Shown piece after piece: positions 35,734-44,796 of a stretch of 64,000 nucleotides of DNA (positions are counted from its first letter, which is position 1; every line of letters starts with the position of its first letter). The notes below the pieces were generated by a model. The model was not told the origin of the DNA. It was given only the letters and a program-made list of their open reading frames with translations, and did no database searches. The DNA comes from Paracidovorax cattleyae. GTDB taxonomy: Bacteria > Pseudomonadota > Gammaproteobacteria > Burkholderiales > Burkholderiaceae_C. Location of the stretch: NCBI RefSeq assembly GCF_900104515.1, contig NZ_FNJL01000011.1:1-64000 (forward strand), read 5' to 3'. Both the position numbers and the translations under genes were made by a program.

Positions 35734-36372
35734 ATGAAGACCGCGCAGATCGAACCCTTCTTCGCCGCGCTGAAGGCCGCCAATCCCCAGCCCAACACCG
35801 AACTGGAATACACCACCGTCTTCGAGCTGCTGGCCGCCGTGCTGCTGTCGGCCCAGGCCACCGACGTGGGCGTGAACAAGGCCACCCGCAAGCTGTTCCC
35901 GGTGGCGGGCACGCCGCAGGCCATCCTCGACCTGGGGCTGGAAGGGCTGGAAGGCTACATCAAGACCATCGGCCTGTACCGCAGCAAGGCCCGCCACCTG
36001 ATGGAGACCTGCCGCATCCTGGTGGAGCGCCACGGCGGCATCGTGCCGCGCACGCGCGAAGAACTGGAAGCCCTGCCCGGCGTGGGCCGCAAGACCGCCA
36101 ACGTGGTGTTGAACGTGGCCTTCGGCCAGCCCACCATGGCGGTGGACACGCACATCTTCCGCGTGAGCAACCGCACGGGCCTCGCCCCCGGCAAGAACCC
36201 GCTGGCCGTGGAAATGCAGCTGCTCAAACGCGTGCCCGCCGAATATGCCGTGGATTCGCACCACTGGCTCATCCTGCTGGGCCGCTATGTATGCCAGGCG
36301 AGAAAGCCGCGCTGCTGGGAATGCGTGGTGGCGCCGTGGTGCGATTACCAGCCGAAGACGCCGGCGCCCTGA
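35734..36372 (+). CDS. nth: Endonuclease III (DNA glycosylase/AP lyase)
   Basis: A 212-aa base-excision repair enzyme that removes oxidised pyrimidines and nicks AP sites. The helix-hairpin-helix is LPGVGRKTANVVLNVAFG, with catalytic Lys in GVGRKTA and Asp in MAVDTHIFRV. The C-terminal Cys-x6-Cys-x2-Cys-x5-Cys (CQARKPRCWECVVAPWC) binds the [4Fe-4S] cluster. Length is standard. It is divergent from the aminotransferase, and the CRISPR leader lies directly downstream. Confidence 0.94.
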   Translation: MKTAQIEPFFAALKAANPQPNTELEYTTVFELLAAVLLSAQATDVGVNKATRKLFPVAGTPQAILDLGLEGLEGYIKTIGLYRSKARHLMETCRILVERHGGIVPRTREELEALPGVGRKTANVVLNVAFGQPTMAVDTHIFRVSNRTGLAPGKNPLAVEMQLLKRVPAEYAVDSHHWLILLGRYVCQARKPRCWECVVAPWCDYQPKTPAP

Positions 36373-36596
36373 GGGCGGGCCCTTTCGCTCCCTCCCTTTC
36401 CTTTTTCTTGTTGCCGGGCGTTGCGCACCCCGAGTGACCGGCTTGTCCGCCTGGGGTTCGCGCGGGGGCAAGTGGTTGAGGGCAAAGGGAGTTTTTCCTG
36501 GGTGGGGGACGGGAAGCGCGAGCGGCGGGTCGATTGGGGCGGGTTCGCGGATGTATGCGGAAAATGGCTGGGGTGGCGCGGGTTTATAAAGGTGCC
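36373..36596 (+). other. CRISPR leader region
   Basis: 224 bases between nth and the first repeat with no gene. The repeat orientation (ATTGAAAC at the 3' end) and the decayed last repeat at the far end place the leader here. It ends in an AT-rich patch (GTTTATAAAGG) just before repeat 1. No cas gene is found here or elsewhere in the window. Confidence 0.55.
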
Positions 36597-36965
36597 GTCG
36601 CGCCCTGTGCGGGCGCGTGGATTGAAACCCGCACCTACAACACGCGCACTGTCTTTTTTTGAGTCGCGCCCTGTGCGGGCGCGTGGATTGAAACGTGCTG
36701 TTCCTTGTGAAAGCCGCCGCGCGCCTCTTGTCGCGCCCTGTGCGGGCGCGTGGATTGAAACCCACTCCCACACCAGGGGCACACCGCGCCCACGCAGTCG
36801 CGCCCTGTGCGGGCGCGTGGATTGAAACTCGAGCATGAGCACGCGGGGCTTGCAGAGCGCCACGTCACGCCCTGTGCGGGCGCGTGGATTGAAACAGCAC
36901 GAAGGCCGACGCATCGAACCGGCGCACCGGGTCGCGTGCGCTCCGGCGGGCGCGAGCATTGCGCC
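36597..36965 (+). CRISPR. Orphan type I-C style CRISPR mini-array
   Basis: Five 32-base repeats begin GTCGCGCCCTGTGCGGGC and end GTGGATTGAAAC, at 36597, 36663, 36730, 36797 and 36864. The fifth has one substitution (A for G at position 4). Spacers are 34, 35, 35, 35 and 35 bases. A strongly decayed sixth repeat starts at 36931 exactly one spacer length further, marking the trailer end. The repeat sequence and its hairpin arms match the type I-C class. No cas genes adjoin, so the array is either served in trans or inactive. Confidence 0.93.
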
Positions 36966-37018
36966 ACGCCCCCTACCAGCCAGTTTCCAAAACAGGATTT
37001 CCTGTCGGGAAACTGGCC

Positions 37019-38080
37019 TCAGTACTGCAACGCCGGACGGTCCAGTGAATCCAGGCGCATGGCGTCTTCCAGGATCGCTTCCGTCAGCTGCGGCGTGCTG
37101 GCAGGTCCTTCGCTCATTCCGTAGGCCTGCTGCGCAGCATCGGCTGCAAGCGCATGCTGGGTTCGAGGAGAGTACTGTGCAAGCTCCTGCCGCGTACTCT
37201 CGGCCAAGGCAGGATCAATAACCGGCATCGTAGTGAAGATGGCGCCGGGTGTCGGATTGCGAAGACATTCGGCTTCCCATTGCTGCGCCGTGGCATACAG
37301 CGAGGTTCGCGGGTCCTCGATCTGCGCCCTGACGGCCTCCATCCGCGCCCGCGCGTGGGTGGCAGCGGGTTTGTCGAAGTGTTCGAGCACCGCAGTATTC
37401 TGCCCGTAGCCTTCGGCCCAGTGCGAATCCCGCAGCAGCACCGCCGGACCATCGCCCCACGAGTCGAGGACCACCATGGGCGGCGCTCCGTGATGCGCGC
37501 CGGTTCCTCTCGCGGGCGGCTGGTAGAGCGCATAGACATGTGCCTCTTCCATGTCGCGCACGGTCATCATGTGTCCGCCATCTTCCATGCGAATCGCATG
37601 CCGGCGGGCGTTGATCGCCCCATTGTGGTCGCAGTTGCCTGCACCCATGGCCAACGCGCTGCCCGCCAGTACGTCGTCATCGCCTTCACCCAGGCAATAG
37701 GACACAGCGGTGTAGGAAGCGCTAAGTCCGCCGCTGAGTCGCAGATCGCTATCCACATTGCCACGGCCACGCGTCAAAGCGAGCCGTGTTTCATGCACCG
37801 TTTCAGTAGCATCGGCCAGTCTCTGCCGGTCTCTGGCGCTGTCGATGGGCGAGCCGTTGAGACGCATGCCGAGCTGATAGGCCACCTGCTGAATCTGGTG
37901 CGGCTGCAAGGGCAGTTGCCCTGCCCCGGCCCGGTTGCGCCGGGGCAAACCCGACAGGTGTGATGAAGCATGCCCTCTTGAGATACCACCCGCTGCTGGC
38001 TGCTCCGAGGGCCCAAAACCATGGCGATGTGTGGTGGTCGGTGATGAGGCGAAATTGCTTTTTGACGAGACGCATCCCAT
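37019..38080 (-). CDS. HopX/AvrPphE/XopE-family type III effector
   Basis: A 353-aa protein starting MGCVSSKSN: Gly2 fits N-myristoylation and Cys3 palmitoylation, as in XopE effectors targeted to the host plasma membrane. The transglutaminase-superfamily core follows: GAGNC with probable catalytic C150, H181 in EEAHVYALYQ and D206 in VVLDSWGD, a Cys-His-Asp order expected for HopX/AvrPphE. The N-terminal 50 residues are rich in Ser, Thr, Gly and His, as in type III secretion signals. ATG 38080 has a GGAG site 11 bases upstream; earlier in-frame codons would destroy the myristoylation motif. A PIP box lies about 110 bases upstream. The exact XopE subfamily is not resolved. Confidence 0.85.
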   Translation of the reverse strand: MGCVSSKSNFASSPTTTHRHGFGPSEQPAAGGISRGHASSHLSGLPRRNRAGAGQLPLQPHQIQQVAYQLGMRLNGSPIDSARDRQRLADATETVHETRLALTRGRGNVDSDLRLSGGLSASYTAVSYCLGEGDDDVLAGSALAMGAGNCDHNGAINARRHAIRMEDGGHMMTVRDMEEAHVYALYQPPARGTGAHHGAPPMVVLDSWGDGPAVLLRDSHWAEGYGQNTAVLEHFDKPAATHARARMEAVRAQIEDPRTSLYATAQQWEAECLRNPTPGAIFTTMPVIDPALAESTRQELAQYSPRTQHALAADAAQQAYGMSEGPASTPQLTEAILEDAMRLDSLDRPALQY

Positions 38081-38151
38081 TTTCTTTTCTACTCCAGTCC
38101 CAACTTGTATTGCAGCGACTTCCAAACGAAGCCGTGCAGGATTCCCTTGAG

Positions 38152-38212
38152 TATTTGCCATTCCTGCAGGACCGCTATCCTGACTACACGAAGCTTGAAC
38201 CAGATGGGCGAA
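38152..38212 (-). promoter_or_regulatory. PIP box promoter of the XopE-like effector
   Basis: On the minus strand TTCGC-N15-TTCGT (38188-38212) matches the HrpX-binding plant-inducible promoter consensus TTCGB-N15-TTCGB exactly. A weak -10-like CAAATA sits 30 bases downstream (38152-38157). The distance to the effector start is normal for hrp-regulated genes. Confidence 0.8.
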
Positions 38213-38280
38213 ATCGGCGGTTGTGGCAATCCAATCGGCGATGCGGTGCGCAAGAGTGCCCAGCCCTGCATGCGGGGCTC

Positions 38281-38841
38281 TCAAATCAAAGGCCGATCGA
38301 CCCCCATCCGCATCGCCACCCGCCGCCCCATCGGCAACCCATGGGTCGCCTCCACATCCATCACCCACTGCAGCCGCGGCCCGGGCGGCGAGATCGGGCG
38401 GAACCCCAGCCTCGCATAGGCCGGCGCGCTCCACGGCAGGTCGGCGAAGGTGGTCAGCGTCAGCGCCACCAGGCCCTGCGCCGCGGCATGCGCCTGCGCG
38501 GCCTGGATGAGCCTGGTGCCGATGCCCATGCGCTGCCAGTCCGCGTGCACCGACAGTTCCCAGAGATGCAGTTCCTGTCCGAAGGCCTCGGCGTCCAGAA
38601 AGCCGACCAGTTGGCCGGGCGCTGCCTCGGCCACCCAGACGGCGCCCTGCAGGATGAGCCGCTCGTGTTCCGGCTGCGCCATGCCGGGGCCGTCGGCCAG
38701 CCCTTCCAGGCCGGCCGCGCCACGGAACAATCCGGCCGCGGATTGCTCGATGGCCAGCAGGTGCGCCGCATCCTGCAGCGTGGCATGACGGATCCGCACG
38801 GCGTGCGGAGGCACATGGTGCGGAGCTGCGGCCGCCGCCAT
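38281..38841 (-). CDS. GNAT-family N-acetyltransferase
   Basis: A 186-aa acetyltransferase. Visible are the N-terminal VRIRHATLQDAAHLLAIEQSAAGLFRG, the acetyl-CoA motif A (ELSVHADWQRMGIGTRLIQAAQAHA) and motif B region (LTLTTFADLPWSAPAYARLGF). The substrate is unknown. The start at 38841 overlaps the stop of the TerB/DUF697-like gene by one base, so the two are coupled. Confidence 0.82.
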   Translation of the reverse strand: MAAAAAPHHVPPHAVRIRHATLQDAAHLLAIEQSAAGLFRGAAGLEGLADGPGMAQPEHERLILQGAVWVAEAAPGQLVGFLDAEAFGQELHLWELSVHADWQRMGIGTRLIQAAQAHAAAQGLVALTLTTFADLPWSAPAYARLGFRPISPPGPRLQWVMDVEATHGLPMGRRVAMRMGVDRPLI

Positions 38842-39869
38842 CAGGCCCGCAGTTCCTTCAGCAGCTTGCCCACGTCCAGGCCGCGGGCGCGCTCCTGGAT
38901 CTGCGGCGCATAGCGCTGCTGCAGGCCTTTGGCCTCTTCGGCCGTGCGCGCGAAGGCGGACTTGAGCGCGTCCGTGCCCAGGGTACGCCCGCCGGCGTAA
39001 TAGCGCTGCGCGACCTTGCCCAGGGCGTAGGTGGTGGCGAAGGAGAACGCGGACCCGGTGGCGGCGCTGCCCACGGCGCGGCCCAGGCCACCCATCACCT
39101 TGCCCAGCAGGCCGCCGACCAGCTTGCGGCCGAACTGCTCGACGTACTGCGAGGTGAGGCCCACGCCCACGGTGGCCAGGAAATCGGTGATGTGGCCCTT
39201 GTCGAGCTCGTAGCCATGGACCTTGCCGATGCGATAGACCAGCCGCGTCTGCAGCGGGATGATGGCCATGGAGGCGAGGGATTGCGGCAGCAGTTCCAGC
39301 GCGCCGTTCAGAATGGCGGCGTTGAGCACCATGGAGTCGATCTCCGCATCGCTCACCGACGCCGCGCGCAGGCCGGGGGTGCCCGTACCGCCTTGCGCGG
39401 ATGCGGCCGCCGCGCCGGAGGCCACGGGCGCCGCGGCGACGGCCAGTGCGGCCGGGGGCACGTCCTCGCCCTCCACGGGCGCGGCCCGCACAGGCGCTCC
39501 GGCCAGGGCGTCGGCCTGCTCGGTGACGGCGCCTGCATCGGATGGGGCGATGGCCAGGGCCGCGCGCAGCCGTTCCAGGAACGCTTTTTCCTGGGCATTG
39601 CAGACGCCGTCGGCATCGCACACGCCCACCGCCATCTCGAAGGCCAGCAGGCGCTGCGCGGGCGTTTCGAGCGCGGCGACGGCGTCTTCCAGGCGCGCAC
39701 GGCCGAGCAGCACGTCCTGGCAGGTCTTCATCAGATCGGCCCCGCTGGCGGCGCCCAGGGACTGGGCCAGTTCGCGGATGTGCTCCCGCTCGCGTTCGTC
39801 CTTGTGGTCGTCGGCGAAGGCGGCCATCAGGGCCAGGGTCATGACGGCGCGGGTCTGTTCAGGCTGCAT
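38841..39869 (-). CDS. TerB-like / DUF697 (YcjF-type) protein
   Basis: A 342-aa protein in two parts. Residues 1-100 form a helical TerB-like domain (MAAFADDHKDEREREHIRELAQSLG; FEMAVGVCDADGVCNAQEKAFLERL), which may bind metal through acidic residues. An Ala-rich linker follows. The C-terminal half is a DUF697-like module with hydrophobic helices (SMAIIPLQTRLVYRIGKVHGYELDKGHITDFLATVGVGLTSQ; KLVGGLLGKVMGGLGRAVGSAATGSAFSFATTYALG). The function is unknown, probably envelope or stress related. It is coupled with the downstream GNAT gene. Confidence 0.72.
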   Translation of the reverse strand: MQPEQTRAVMTLALMAAFADDHKDEREREHIRELAQSLGAASGADLMKTCQDVLLGRARLEDAVAALETPAQRLLAFEMAVGVCDADGVCNAQEKAFLERLRAALAIAPSDAGAVTEQADALAGAPVRAAPVEGEDVPPAALAVAAAPVASGAAAASAQGGTGTPGLRAASVSDAEIDSMVLNAAILNGALELLPQSLASMAIIPLQTRLVYRIGKVHGYELDKGHITDFLATVGVGLTSQYVEQFGRKLVGGLLGKVMGGLGRAVGSAATGSAFSFATTYALGKVAQRYYAGGRTLGTDALKSAFARTAEEAKGLQQRYAPQIQERARGLDVGKLLKELRA

Positions 39870-40219
39870 GCGAAGGGATCCTTGTCGGTGACGGTGGGTG
39901 GTGGATGGGTGCGAAGGCCGCCGCGGCACGCGACGGCGGAGCCACGGCAACCTGCCCGACAGAGCGTATCCGGTGCCGTTGGTTCCCTCCGCAGGCAGCC
40001 TGCGCCGAAACAGCGTAGGCCGGAATCCCTTGCATCCACGCGGATTTACGCTACTCAAACAGTAGCACCGCAGTGCGCAGCGGCCGGGCCGGAACGCATG
40101 GGCGGTTGACTGACATCAAGCCTTCCGCATCGCTCGCACAATACCTGCCGGCCAGAAACAACATCACACACTCTGCGTGCCGGCCCTGCGGCGCGCGCGG
40201 CCAGAAAGGCATCTTCTCC
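39870..40219. other. Divergent intergenic region
   Basis: About 350 bases between the TerB/DUF697-like gene and the MHS transporter. It must hold both promoters. A small inverted repeat GCTACT-N5-AGTAGC lies at 40050-40066. I see no small gene or RNA. Confidence 0.45.
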
Positions 40220-41548
40220 ATGAGCACGCACACCTCTCCCGCGGCCGGCACGCCGCACCCCGAACCCCGCGCCTACACGGCCGAAGAGAAACGCCACCGG
40301 GTCTTCTCGATCATGGCGGCCTCGTCGGGCAATCTCGTGGAATGGTTCGATTTCTATGTGTATGCGTTCGCGGCGCTGTATTTCGCGCCGGCGTTCTTCC
40401 CGAAGTCGGACCCCACTGCCCAGTTGCTGAACACGGCGGGCGTGTTCGCCGCGGGCTTCCTCATGCGGCCCATCGGCGGGTGGCTGTTCGGCCGCATCGC
40501 GGACCGCTACGGCCGCAAGACCTCGATGCTGATCTCGGTCACCATGATGTGCGCGGGCTCGCTGGTGATCGCCTGCCTGCCCACGTATGCGGCCATCGGG
40601 GCCTGGGCGCCCTTCCTGCTGCTGGTGTGCCGGCTGTTCCAGGGCCTGTCGGTGGGTGGCGAGTACGGCACCACGGCCACCTACATGAGCGAGGTGGCGC
40701 TGCGCGGCCAGCGCGGATTCTTCTCGTCGTTCCAGTACGTGACGCTGATCGGCGGGCAGCTGCTGGCGGTGCTGGTGATCGTGATCCTGGAGACGCTGCT
40801 GTCCGATGCCGAGCTCAAGGCCTGGGGCTGGCGCATCCCGTTCGTGATCGGCGCCATCTCCGCGGTGGTCGCGCTGATGCTGCGCCGCACGCTGCACGAG
40901 ACGCAGAGCGACGAGAACAAGCAGAAGGACGACGCCGGCACCATCGGCGGCCTGTTCCGCCACCACAAGGCCGCCTTCTTCACGGTGCTGGGCTACACGG
41001 CCGGCGGCTCGCTGATCTTCTACACCTTCACGACCTACATGCAGAAGTACCTCGTGAACACCGTGGGCCTGCCGATCAAGACGACCAGCTACGTGATGAC
41101 CGGCGCGCTGTTCCTCTACATGTGCATGCAGCCCGTTTTCGGCGCGCTGTCGGACCGCATCGGCCGCCGCAGCAACATGCTGCTGTTCGGCGCACTGGGC
41201 GCCATCGGCACGGTGCCGATCCTCACGGCGCTGCAGCACGTGACAAGCCCCGTGGCGGCCTTCGCGCTGATCGTGGTGGCGCTGGCCATCGTGAGCTTCT
41301 ACACCTCGATCAGCGGCATCGTGAAGGCGGAGATGTTCCCGCCCGAAGTGCGCGCGCTGGGCGTGGGCCTGGCCTACGCGGTGGCCAACGCGATCTTCGG
41401 CGGCTCGGCGGAGTACGTGGCGCTGGGCCTGAAGTCGCTGGGGCACGAGTCGGCGTTCTTCTGGTACGTGACGGCGATGATGGTCGTGGCCTTCCTGGTG
41501 AGCCTGCGGCTGCCGCGGCAGGCGAGCTATCTGCACCACGACCATTGA
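40220..41548 (+). CDS. MHS-family MFS transporter (KgtP-like)
   Basis: A 442-aa inner-membrane proton symporter of the metabolite:H+ symporter family with twelve helices. The family markers are [27 protein letters not shown] in helix 1, [17 protein letters not shown] in loop 2-3 and [22 protein letters not shown] in helix 4-5. The closest recognisable type is alpha-ketoglutarate permease KgtP, so a dicarboxylate substrate is likely but not proven. The start ATG 40220 is chosen over an in-frame ATG at 40073 because the family N-terminus fits it. Confidence 0.87.
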   Translation: MSTHTSPAAGTPHPEPRAYTAEEKRHRVFSIMAASSGNLVEWFDFYVYAFAALYFAPAFFPKSDPTAQLLNTAGVFAAGFLMRPIGGWLFGRIADRYGRKTSMLISVTMMCAGSLVIACLPTYAAIGAWAPFLLLVCRLFQGLSVGGEYGTTATYMSEVALRGQRGFFSSFQYVTLIGGQLLAVLVIVILETLLSDAELKAWGWRIPFVIGAISAVVALMLRRTLHETQSDENKQKDDAGTIGGLFRHHKAAFFTVLGYTAGGSLIFYTFTTYMQKYLVNTVGLPIKTTSYVMTGALFLYMCMQPVFGALSDRIGRRSNMLLFGALGAIGTVPILTALQHVTSPVAAFALIVVALAIVSFYTSISGIVKAEMFPPEVRALGVGLAYAVANAIFGGSAEYVALGLKSLGHESAFFWYVTAMMVVAFLVSLRLPRQASYLHHDH

Positions 41549-41654
41549 TCGATCCGCCAAGAAGATCCTTGGCGTGGCATTAAGGCCGGGCGCTTGTCCA
41601 TGCCCGCCCCTGCTGTTCCAATGTCCCTCACTACAAGGTTCTGGAGAGGGAGAA

Positions 41655-42296
41655 ATGGCAGAACAGCAGTATGCCGATGCCCTGCGCGCAGGCGGCAGGT
41701 TTGCGGTGGAATCGGGCAGGGAACGTCCGGCGTGTGCCGGCGGGCGGACCACGGCGCGGCGATGGGCCCGGTCACTGTGGTGCGCCGGCCTCTGCTGCGC
41801 CGCGGCCTGTGCAGCCGCCTCCGTGGAGCCCTACCGGATGCTCACGGAGCAGGAAGCGGCGGACGCGCGCACCGTCGTGCAGCATTTGCGGCTGTCGCCC
41901 GACGCCGCGTCGATGAAAGCGGCGGAACAGCTGCGGCGGCAGGGTGAACGGCAGATGCAGCGCCAGAACTGGCCGGCTGCCTTCAAGCTCTTCGGAAAGA
42001 GCATGGTCCGCTATCCTGCGCCCGAGGCGCTGGCGGGGTATGCCGACGCCGAGATCCGCATGCTGGCGCAGATGCACGCCCGGCAACCCCGCGCGGATGC
42101 CGCCGTGCGCGCGGATGTGCGGCATGCGGTGCGCTTCTATGAGTCGTCGCTCGCCGCCGACTCCGTCCTGGGATCCCTCCCGCACGACGAGCGCGCGCGG
42201 ATCGAGCGCAATGCGGGCTGCCTGCGCGCGTTCATCCGGACGGGCGACAGGTCCGCGCCCTGCGAACCGCTGCAGTGGTACGCCTCCGGGCGCTGA
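41655..42296 (+). CDS. Exported or membrane-anchored TPR-like hypothetical protein
   Basis: A 213-aa protein not assigned to a named family. A basic stretch (TTARRWARS) precedes a hydrophobic Cys/Ala-rich segment (LWCAGLCCAAACAAASV, residues about 44-60) that could be a signal or anchor sequence. The remainder is helical and resembles a tetratricopeptide-type repeat (LRRQGERQMQRQNWPAAFKLFGKSMVRYPAPEALAGYADAEIRMLAQM). ATG 41655 follows GGAGAGGGA. It is convergent with the racemase gene. Confidence 0.55.
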   Translation: MAEQQYADALRAGGRFAVESGRERPACAGGRTTARRWARSLWCAGLCCAAACAAASVEPYRMLTEQEAADARTVVQHLRLSPDAASMKAAEQLRRQGERQMQRQNWPAAFKLFGKSMVRYPAPEALAGYADAEIRMLAQMHARQPRADAAVRADVRHAVRFYESSLAADSVLGSLPHDERARIERNAGCLRAFIRTGDRSAPCEPLQWYASGR

Positions 42297-42317
42297 ACGG
42301 GCGTGCCGGCCCGGGCG

Positions 42318-43097
42318 TCAATCGCCGGACCGGCCCGTGCCCATCCGCCGCAGAGCTTCCGACACGTTCTGCCATGCCACGTCGCAGCCGGGTGCACTGC
42401 GCCCTGCTGGCGGTGGTGCCTGCAGGGCCCACCACGCGCCGGCCTCCACGCTGTCGATGACGGGCACGTCCACCTGGGGCTGCACGGCCTTCGCCATGCC
42501 CGCGAGCCCTGCCCCGCCCAGCACCACGGCCTGCACGCCGGGCTCGCGCGCCATGGCCTGGCAGGCCCGGGCGAGCAGGGCCCGGGCACCCGCAGGATCG
42601 GCTGCCAGTTCCGCGCCGGAAGGGGCCACGGTGCGCACACCGGCCAGCCGGTCCGCATGGCCCAGCGCCTGCGCGAGCCGCAGCAGCATGCCCTCCCAGC
42701 GCTCCCCGCCCGTGACGACGCCGAAGCGGCCATGGCGCGCGGCCGCCAGGAACGAGGCCTCGGCCAGCCCGGTGACCGGGACCGGGCTGCACTCCCGGAG
42801 CGCGAACAGGCCCGGGTCGCCGAAGCAGCCGATCAGCACGGCGCCGGGCGCAGGCTGTGGTGCCGCGAGGGCTTCGGCCCAGGCATCCAGGACCGCATGG
42901 CCGGCCACGGCATAACTGGCCTCGCAGGCAATGTAGGGCGCGCCGAAGCGTGCGGTCACGGTGCGCACGGCCGCATGGAGGCCGGCGGCGGCCTGCACGT
43001 GGTGCTGCAGCAGCGTGCTGACGGCGGTGGAGGTATTGGGATTGACGACCAGCAGCGTGCGTGTGCGGCCCTGCGGCGCAGGGGAAGCGCCGCTCAT
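42318..43097 (-). CDS. Aspartate/glutamate (hydantoin) racemase-family protein
   Basis: A 259-aa protein of the Asp/Glu/hydantoin racemase superfamily. The N-terminal LLVVNPNTSTAVSTLL matches hydantoin racemases, with the two catalytic Cys regions at CFGDPGLFALRE and, less clearly, VVLGGAGLAGMA (Gly-Gly-Ala replaces the second Cys). Loss of the second Cys may mean maleate isomerase or lyase-like chemistry instead of racemisation. It is the last gene of the ABC-GntR operon and overlaps the regulator by four bases. Confidence 0.75.
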   Translation of the reverse strand: MSGASPAPQGRTRTLLVVNPNTSTAVSTLLQHHVQAAAGLHAAVRTVTARFGAPYIACEASYAVAGHAVLDAWAEALAAPQPAPGAVLIGCFGDPGLFALRECSPVPVTGLAEASFLAAARHGRFGVVTGGERWEGMLLRLAQALGHADRLAGVRTVAPSGAELAADPAGARALLARACQAMAREPGVQAVVLGGAGLAGMAKAVQPQVDVPVIDSVEAGAWWALQAPPPAGRSAPGCDVAWQNVSEALRRMGTGRSGD

Positions 43098-43912
43098 GCG
43101 CCGCCCCCGAGCAGTTCCACGAGGTCCGGGGCACCGGCGTCCGGCGGCTCGAATGCCAGTTGCGACTCGATGCGCGCGAGGTGGTCCAGGATGCGCCGGC
43201 CGGCCTCCGCAGCGTCGCGCAGGCGGATGGCGTCGATGAGCGCGCGGTGCTCGCGGCAGCCGCAGGCGGTGGCCTCCTCGCGCGCCTGGGCATGGCTGGG
43301 GCTGTAGGCCATGAGCACGAGCGAGGTGCGCGACACGAGTTCGCTGAGGATGCGGCCCAGGGTGGCATGCCCGGCCGCCTGGGCGATGTGCAGGTGGAAG
43401 TCGCCCGAGAGGCGGATGGCGCGGCGCATGTCGCCGCCACGGCGTGCCGCCTCTTCCTGCGCCACGGTGTCCACGAGGCGCGCCACGTCGGCAGGCGCGG
43501 CGCGCTGCACGAAGAGCGCGACGAGGCGTGGCTCGATGAGGCGGCGGGCCTCGAACACCTCGCGGGCTTCGTCCACCGTGGGGCGGGCGATGGAGGCGCC
43601 GCGCCGCGGCGTGAGCGTGACCACCTGCTCGCCGGCCAGGCGCACGAGCACCGGCCGCACGCGGGTGCGCGAGACGCCGAAGGCCAGAGCCAGCTTGTCT
43701 TCCACGAGCTTGGTGCCGGGCGGCAGGCGGTGGTCCAGGATGGCGGAGACCATGCGTTCGTACATCTGCTGGTCGCTCAGCCCCTCGGCGCCGCTGCCGG
43801 TCTCCGCGCCGGGTTCCTCGCCGGCCGGCCACGGCCTGGCCGGACGCGGTGCGGTTCTGGCGCGGGCCGCGCCGCCGGAGCTGCGCCGCCGTGGCGGCAG
43901 GCCGGTGCTCAT
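43094..43912 (-). CDS. GntR-family (FCD) transcriptional regulator
   Basis: A 272-aa regulator with a 45-residue Arg/Pro/Ala-rich N-terminal tail, a winged helix (YERMVSAILDHRLPPGTKLVEDKLALAFGVSRTRVRPVLVRLAGE) and a C-terminal FCD ligand domain whose His metal ligands appear in DFHLHIAQAAGH and CREHRALIDAI. It probably represses the operon to which it belongs: a TTGTATACAA palindrome lies upstream of the first gene. Its stop overlaps the racemase start by four bases and its start overlaps the permease stop. Confidence 0.85.
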   Translation of the reverse strand: MSTGLPPRRRSSGGAARARTAPRPARPWPAGEEPGAETGSGAEGLSDQQMYERMVSAILDHRLPPGTKLVEDKLALAFGVSRTRVRPVLVRLAGEQVVTLTPRRGASIARPTVDEAREVFEARRLIEPRLVALFVQRAAPADVARLVDTVAQEEAARRGGDMRRAIRLSGDFHLHIAQAAGHATLGRILSELVSRTSLVLMAYSPSHAQAREEATACGCREHRALIDAIRLRDAAEAGRRILDHLARIESQLAFEPPDAGAPDLVELLGGGA

Positions 43913-44796
43913 CGGGCGCGCCCTCCGCGCCGCCGCAGCATCCAGGCCAGCGAGAGCGCCGCGCCCATGACTGCGAACGAGACCACGGTGGTCACCGTGC
44001 CCAGCGCGTAGATGGCGGGGGTGGTGACGGTGGTGGTGAGGCCCTGCAGTTCGAGCGGCAGCGTGTTCACGTCGCCGATGGCCTGGGAGGTGCGGGCGAT
44101 CTCGTCCCAGCTCAGCGTGAATCCGAACATGCCGATGCCCACCACCGAGGGCGCGATGAGCGGTAGCACCACGTACCGGAAGCCCTGCCAGGGCGTGGCG
44201 CCCAGGTCGCGCGCGGCCTCTTCGTAGGCGGGATTGAAGCGGTTGAACACCGCGAACATGATGAGCAGGCCGAAGGGCAGCGTCCAGGTGAGGTGCGCGC
44301 CCAGGGCGGAGGTGAAGAGGCCCAGGGAGGTGCCGTAGCCCTCCAGCGCCTCCTGCCAGCCCAGGCGTTCCAGCACGGCCTTGGCGCCGGTGTCGATGAG
44401 CCGGAACTCCAGCCCGATGCCGAGCGACACGATGATGGACGGCATGATGAGGCTGGCCACCACCATGAGGAACAGCAGGTTGCCGCCCGCGAGGCGCTTG
44501 CGGAAAGCCAGGCCCGCCAGCACCGAGAACGCCACGGTGCAGGCCATCACGGCCAGGCCCAGGGCCAGCGAGCGGCGCAGCGCAGCGCCGATGTCCACCA
44601 CGCCGAGGCCTTCGGCGAGCTGGCGGAACCAGTGCAGCGACAGCCCGCGCAGCGGGAACGTGAGGCCGCCCTCGGGGCCCTGGAAGCTCAGGATGAAGAT
44701 CACCAGCATCGGCCCGTACATGAACAGCACGAACAGGGCGAAGACGCAGGCGAGCGGCCAGAAGCTGGCCGGGCGGGGTTCGCGGGGACGGGGCAT
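43909..44796 (-). CDS. ABC transporter permease (PotC-like)
   Basis: A 295-aa inner-membrane subunit with six helices and the EAA loop EEAARDLGATPWQGFRYVVLPLIAPSVVG that contacts the ATPase. It resembles spermidine/putrescine-type permease 2 (PotC). It overlaps PotB-like gene by one base and the GntR gene by four, indicating a single operon. Confidence 0.88.
   Translation of the reverse strand: MPRPREPRPASFWPLACVFALFVLFMYGPMLVIFILSFQGPEGGLTFPLRGLSLHWFRQLAEGLGVVDIGAALRRSLALGLAVMACTVAFSVLAGLAFRKRLAGGNLLFLMVVASLIMPSIIVSLGIGLEFRLIDTGAKAVLERLGWQEALEGYGTSLGLFTSALGAHLTWTLPFGLLIMFAVFNRFNPAYEEAARDLGATPWQGFRYVVLPLIAPSVVGIGMFGFTLSWDEIARTSQAIGDVNTLPLELQGLTTTVTTPAIYALGTVTTVVSFAVMGAALSLAWMLRRRGGRAR

Noticed and set aside
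36629-36930. CRISPR spacers matching other parts of this window
   Set aside because: Reading by eye I saw no obvious match elsewhere in the window; without a search no target can be claimed.
38081-38434. N-terminal extension of the XopE-like effector to 38434
   Set aside because: It would bury the MGC acylation motif, run across the PIP box promoter and lacks a ribosome-binding site.
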